Below are positions 61,593 through 64,000 of a DNA stretch of 64,000 nt, piece after piece. Both the position numbers and the translations under genes were made by a program. Position 1 is the first letter of the stretch. Each line of letters begins with the position of its first letter. The stretch is from Lepus europaeus (taxonomy: Eukaryota; Chordata; Mammalia; Lagomorpha; Leporidae): NCBI RefSeq assembly GCF_033115175.1, contig NC_084844.1, forward strand, positions 77,442,531 through 77,506,530, in the 5' to 3' direction. The notes under the pieces are model-generated. The model saw only the letters and a list, made by a program, of their open reading frames with translations, was not told the DNA's origin and did not search any database.

Positions 61593-61924
61593 TTTTAAAA
61601 GAGATTTATTTATTTATTTGAAAGTCAGGGTTACACAGAGAGAGAAGGAAAGGCAGATAGAGAGCGGTCTTCCATCCAGTGGTTCACTCTCCAATTGGCC
61701 TCAACAGCCAGAGATGTGCTGATCTGAATCCAGGAGCCAGGAGCTTCCTCCAGGTTTTCCACATAGATGCAGGAGCCCAAGGACTTGGGCCATCTTCTGC
61801 TGCTTTTCCAGGCCATAGCAGAGAGCTGTATCAGAAATAGGGCAGCCGAGACTTGAACCAGCACCCATATGGGATGCCAGCACTGCAGGTGACAGTCCCA
61901 CCTATTGCACCATAGTGCCACCCC
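61593..61924 (-). mobile_element. CSINE, older subfamily
   Basis: Minus-strand copy (TTTAAAAGAGATTTATTTATTTATTTGA to AGTGCCACCCCC). Target duplication ATA(T/C)GATTGCTTT at 61580-61592 and 61926-61938. Confidence 0.9.
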
Positions 61925-62095
61925 CATACGATTGCTTTAACACTTGATCATGTCTATATGAATATTTTGACACTTAATTCTATCCATGTAATTTCTATAG
62001 CATTTAGAATGTGATTTTTACCACCCAGCTTGAGGGGATTTGCGGTTCCATGGCAAGTTTTTAAGCTCTACCCTTAGAAGTGAATCCGTAAGAAC

Positions 62096-63024
62096 ACTAT
62101 ACTGTATCACATTTCAAACTTTATACATTTCACAATTACAACTTTAGGGTAATGGTGGTAACATCTTTTCTTAGGCTTTGTTGGCCTGGATCATTTGGTG
62201 GGTAAAAATTAGGCTTAAATTAACCTTAATTTTAAATTTTAATTAAGCTAGGGAAACAATGATGAGAAATGGCTTTGTAACATGCCAGACTTGTTTTGTA
62301 ACTTGGTTCATTTACATGTCCAACTGTCTATAAGTAATAATGGGTCATAAAGTCTTATAGTCTAGGGCATATTTTACAAAATTAAGATATTGTAGTTTAA
62401 ATCTGTAAAAATATTGTGTTTTACTGTAAGACAGTTTGAGCCCAGTAGTCCCTGAGATGAAATTAGAAATGCCTATTAAATCTATCTCTGAGTTATGTCA
62501 CTGTTTTCTAGCTTGAGTTAAAATTAAAATTTTGAGAGCAAATAATATAATAGAAATAATGCAATAAAAATAACAAGATAAATACAAGAAAATGCCTGAG
62601 CATATAATAATGTAAAAATGAGCTGGAAATAAGCACTGACATTTGGCCCTATGGTTTATTTCACTTCTCAGTCTTCACAGTATGTCCTCAACTATAAAAC
62701 ACTAAGGAAGGCTCATGTGATATTACATTTAAGAATGTAATATTTAAGACATAAAAAGATGATAAGTACAATTTTATAATCCTTCATGTCATCATTAAGA
62801 AAGCAGTGAACAGATGAAAATAAACACAAATGGCATAAAATTTATTTGAAAAGCAGTAAATTTAAATGAAGCTTGTGAATGCAGATGTATTTACAACATT
62901 CTTTCAAGTTCAAGAAAATGCACAGCTTTATAGAAGTTCATGAAGAAGTAGAGGAGTTAAAATATTTTCAAGACACCTTTGAACAGAGGCATTATAGATA
63001 AAAGGATACTCCAAGATTTTATGC
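62096..63024. other. AT-rich unique sequence
   Basis: About 930 bases, no gene or repeat recognised. Confidence 0.45.
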
Positions 63025-63036
63025 CCAAAATGCATT

Positions 63037-63336
63037 TTCTGAGATTTATTTATTTGAAAGTAAGAGATACAGAGAAAGAGGGAGAGACAGAAATCTTCCA
63101 TTTGCTGGTTTACTCCACAAATGGCTGTGATGGGATTTGGCTGGACCAATCTGATGCCAGGAGCTTCTTCTGGGTCTCCTTTGTGGATGCACTTGGGCTC
63201 TCTTGCACTGCTTTTCCAGGAGCATGACCATGGAGTTGGATTGGAAGTAAAGCAGCTGGGACTTTAACTGGCACCCATTTGGGATATCTGGTCCATAGGC
63301 AGCAGCTTTACCCACCACACTAGAGTGCCAGCCACC
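63037..63336 (-). mobile_element. CSINE, older subfamily
   Basis: Minus-strand copy (TGAGATTTATTTATTTGAAAGTAAGAG to AGAGTGCCAGCC). Imperfect target duplication AAA(A/G)TGCATTTT on both sides (about 63025-63037, 63338-63350). Confidence 0.9.
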
Positions 63337-63350
63337 AAAGTGCATTTTTT

Positions 63351-64000
63351 TAAAAGACAAATATAGCTTGATATTTCATTAGCATCATCTGAAGAACAGA
63401 AAAGGTGTCAGGTTTTAAAATGTAAAATAGTTTGTCATAATAGCACAACTGATTTAATAACTAACCACTGCTCAGATAAATGATTACTACAGCATGTAGC
63501 TCAGAGAATTATCTATTCTTATGCTAAAATATGGAGCATATAGAAAGGCATTCCTAAAAAGTTACACTTAATCCAATTATGCCCTAAAGAAATTAGTAAT
63601 TTTATAAAAAGTTTATAATATTTATATGTATGTTTGGATTTATGCTAGAGTTTGAGAAGGCGACAGAGTCTTTAAGATTGTTTTTAATATTTAACATTGT
63701 TTAATATTTAATATTTACTGAAATATTATATAAGATGCCAACTTAATATTCTGTGATATATTTGAAGTGAACATCATTTGAGCAGGAGTCTGCAACATAG
63801 AATACATGTGTTTGAAGATTGAGGAATTAAGTATGAAGACTGAGGTTTTATGACTTTGAAGGGCATGCAGAATTTAAACTTGTTTTTATTTAAAAATGTA
63901 AGAAGCTGACTAAATACTGTGTGGTATATTAAAGTGAATCAACTTGAGCAAATATTTTTAAAAATTCATAAAAAGGTTAACCTCCCATAATCCCCTTACA
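63351..64000. other. AT-rich unique sequence to the window end
   Basis: 650 bases, no gene or repeat recognised. A short TTTAATATTTAACATT-type internal repetition lies near 63685-63720. Confidence 0.45.

Larger units (their letters stand above)
60750..62095 (-). mobile_element. L1 3'UTR fragment (E10) with two SINEs inside
   Basis: Minus-strand L1 3'UTR text in the same order as 22560-23210 and 37255-37880: AGGACAGAGGTCCTGCATG, CACAGTGTCTTGGCTTTCC, TGATTCTGAGGTCAGAGTGC, TTGGATCATTCACTCC. It lacks the final G-rich tract and A-tail on the left, and is more diverged than E2-E6. Later SINEs at 61221-61534 and 61593-61924 split it. Confidence 0.78.

Overview
The window is mammalian nuclear DNA, almost certainly rabbit (Oryctolagus cuniculus) or a close lagomorph. 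Two signs carry this. About 20 copies of the tRNA-derived lagomorph C-repeat SINE (CSINE) lie on both strands, and there are several copies of one L1 family whose ORF1, ORF2 and 3'UTR can be aligned to each other by eye. I see no bacterial-type operon, CRISPR array, rRNA, tRNA gene or intact protein-coding gene. No open frame over 60 codons looks like a live host gene; nearly all are L1 remnants or SINE read-through.

Layout. 1-4224: 5' half of a young L1 (minus). 4610-13760: ancient, nested L1 (minus) cut up by CSINEs and by one solo retroviral LTR (6846-7673, 6-bp target duplication). 15120-18850: an old L1 whose 5' segment is inverted, as expected for twin priming. 18851-22032: mostly unique sequence with two young CSINEs and an L2 tail. 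22044-30622: a full-length L1 (minus) whose 5'UTR was later split by a processed LDHA pseudogene (28474-30198). 30634-32563: unassigned, low-repeat sequence. 32589-36500: a short L1 tail, a SINE, a class I vomeronasal receptor (V1R) pseudogene (34120-35019) and a SINE scrap. 36997-46849: a full-length L1 (minus) whose ORF2 core is missing and replaced by two plus-strand L1 pieces. 47107-50114: SINEs and an L1 tail. 50377-53880: an old, internally deleted L1 followed by a young L1 tail. 53881-64000: unique AT-rich DNA with SINEs, GA microsatellites, a MIR and an L1 3'UTR fragment that itself holds two SINEs.

Working relations. The only machinery encoded is retrotransposition. L1 ORF1p (RNA-binding coiled-coil protein) and ORF2p (endonuclease and reverse transcriptase) would have mobilised L1 itself and, in trans, the CSINEs and the LDHA mRNA; the A-tails and target-site duplications here are the footprints. 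Every L1 copy here is disabled. The host-derived genes are both dead: LDHA by a 28-nt insertion at what looks like an exon junction, V1R by an in-frame stop. I found no evidence of a new biological system. The most informative points are the retained intron end in the LDHA copy, a nonsense codon shared by two L1 copies in the reverse-transcriptase catalytic motif, the mosaic L1 at 36997-46849, and a 3'UTR duplication that separates two L1 lineages.
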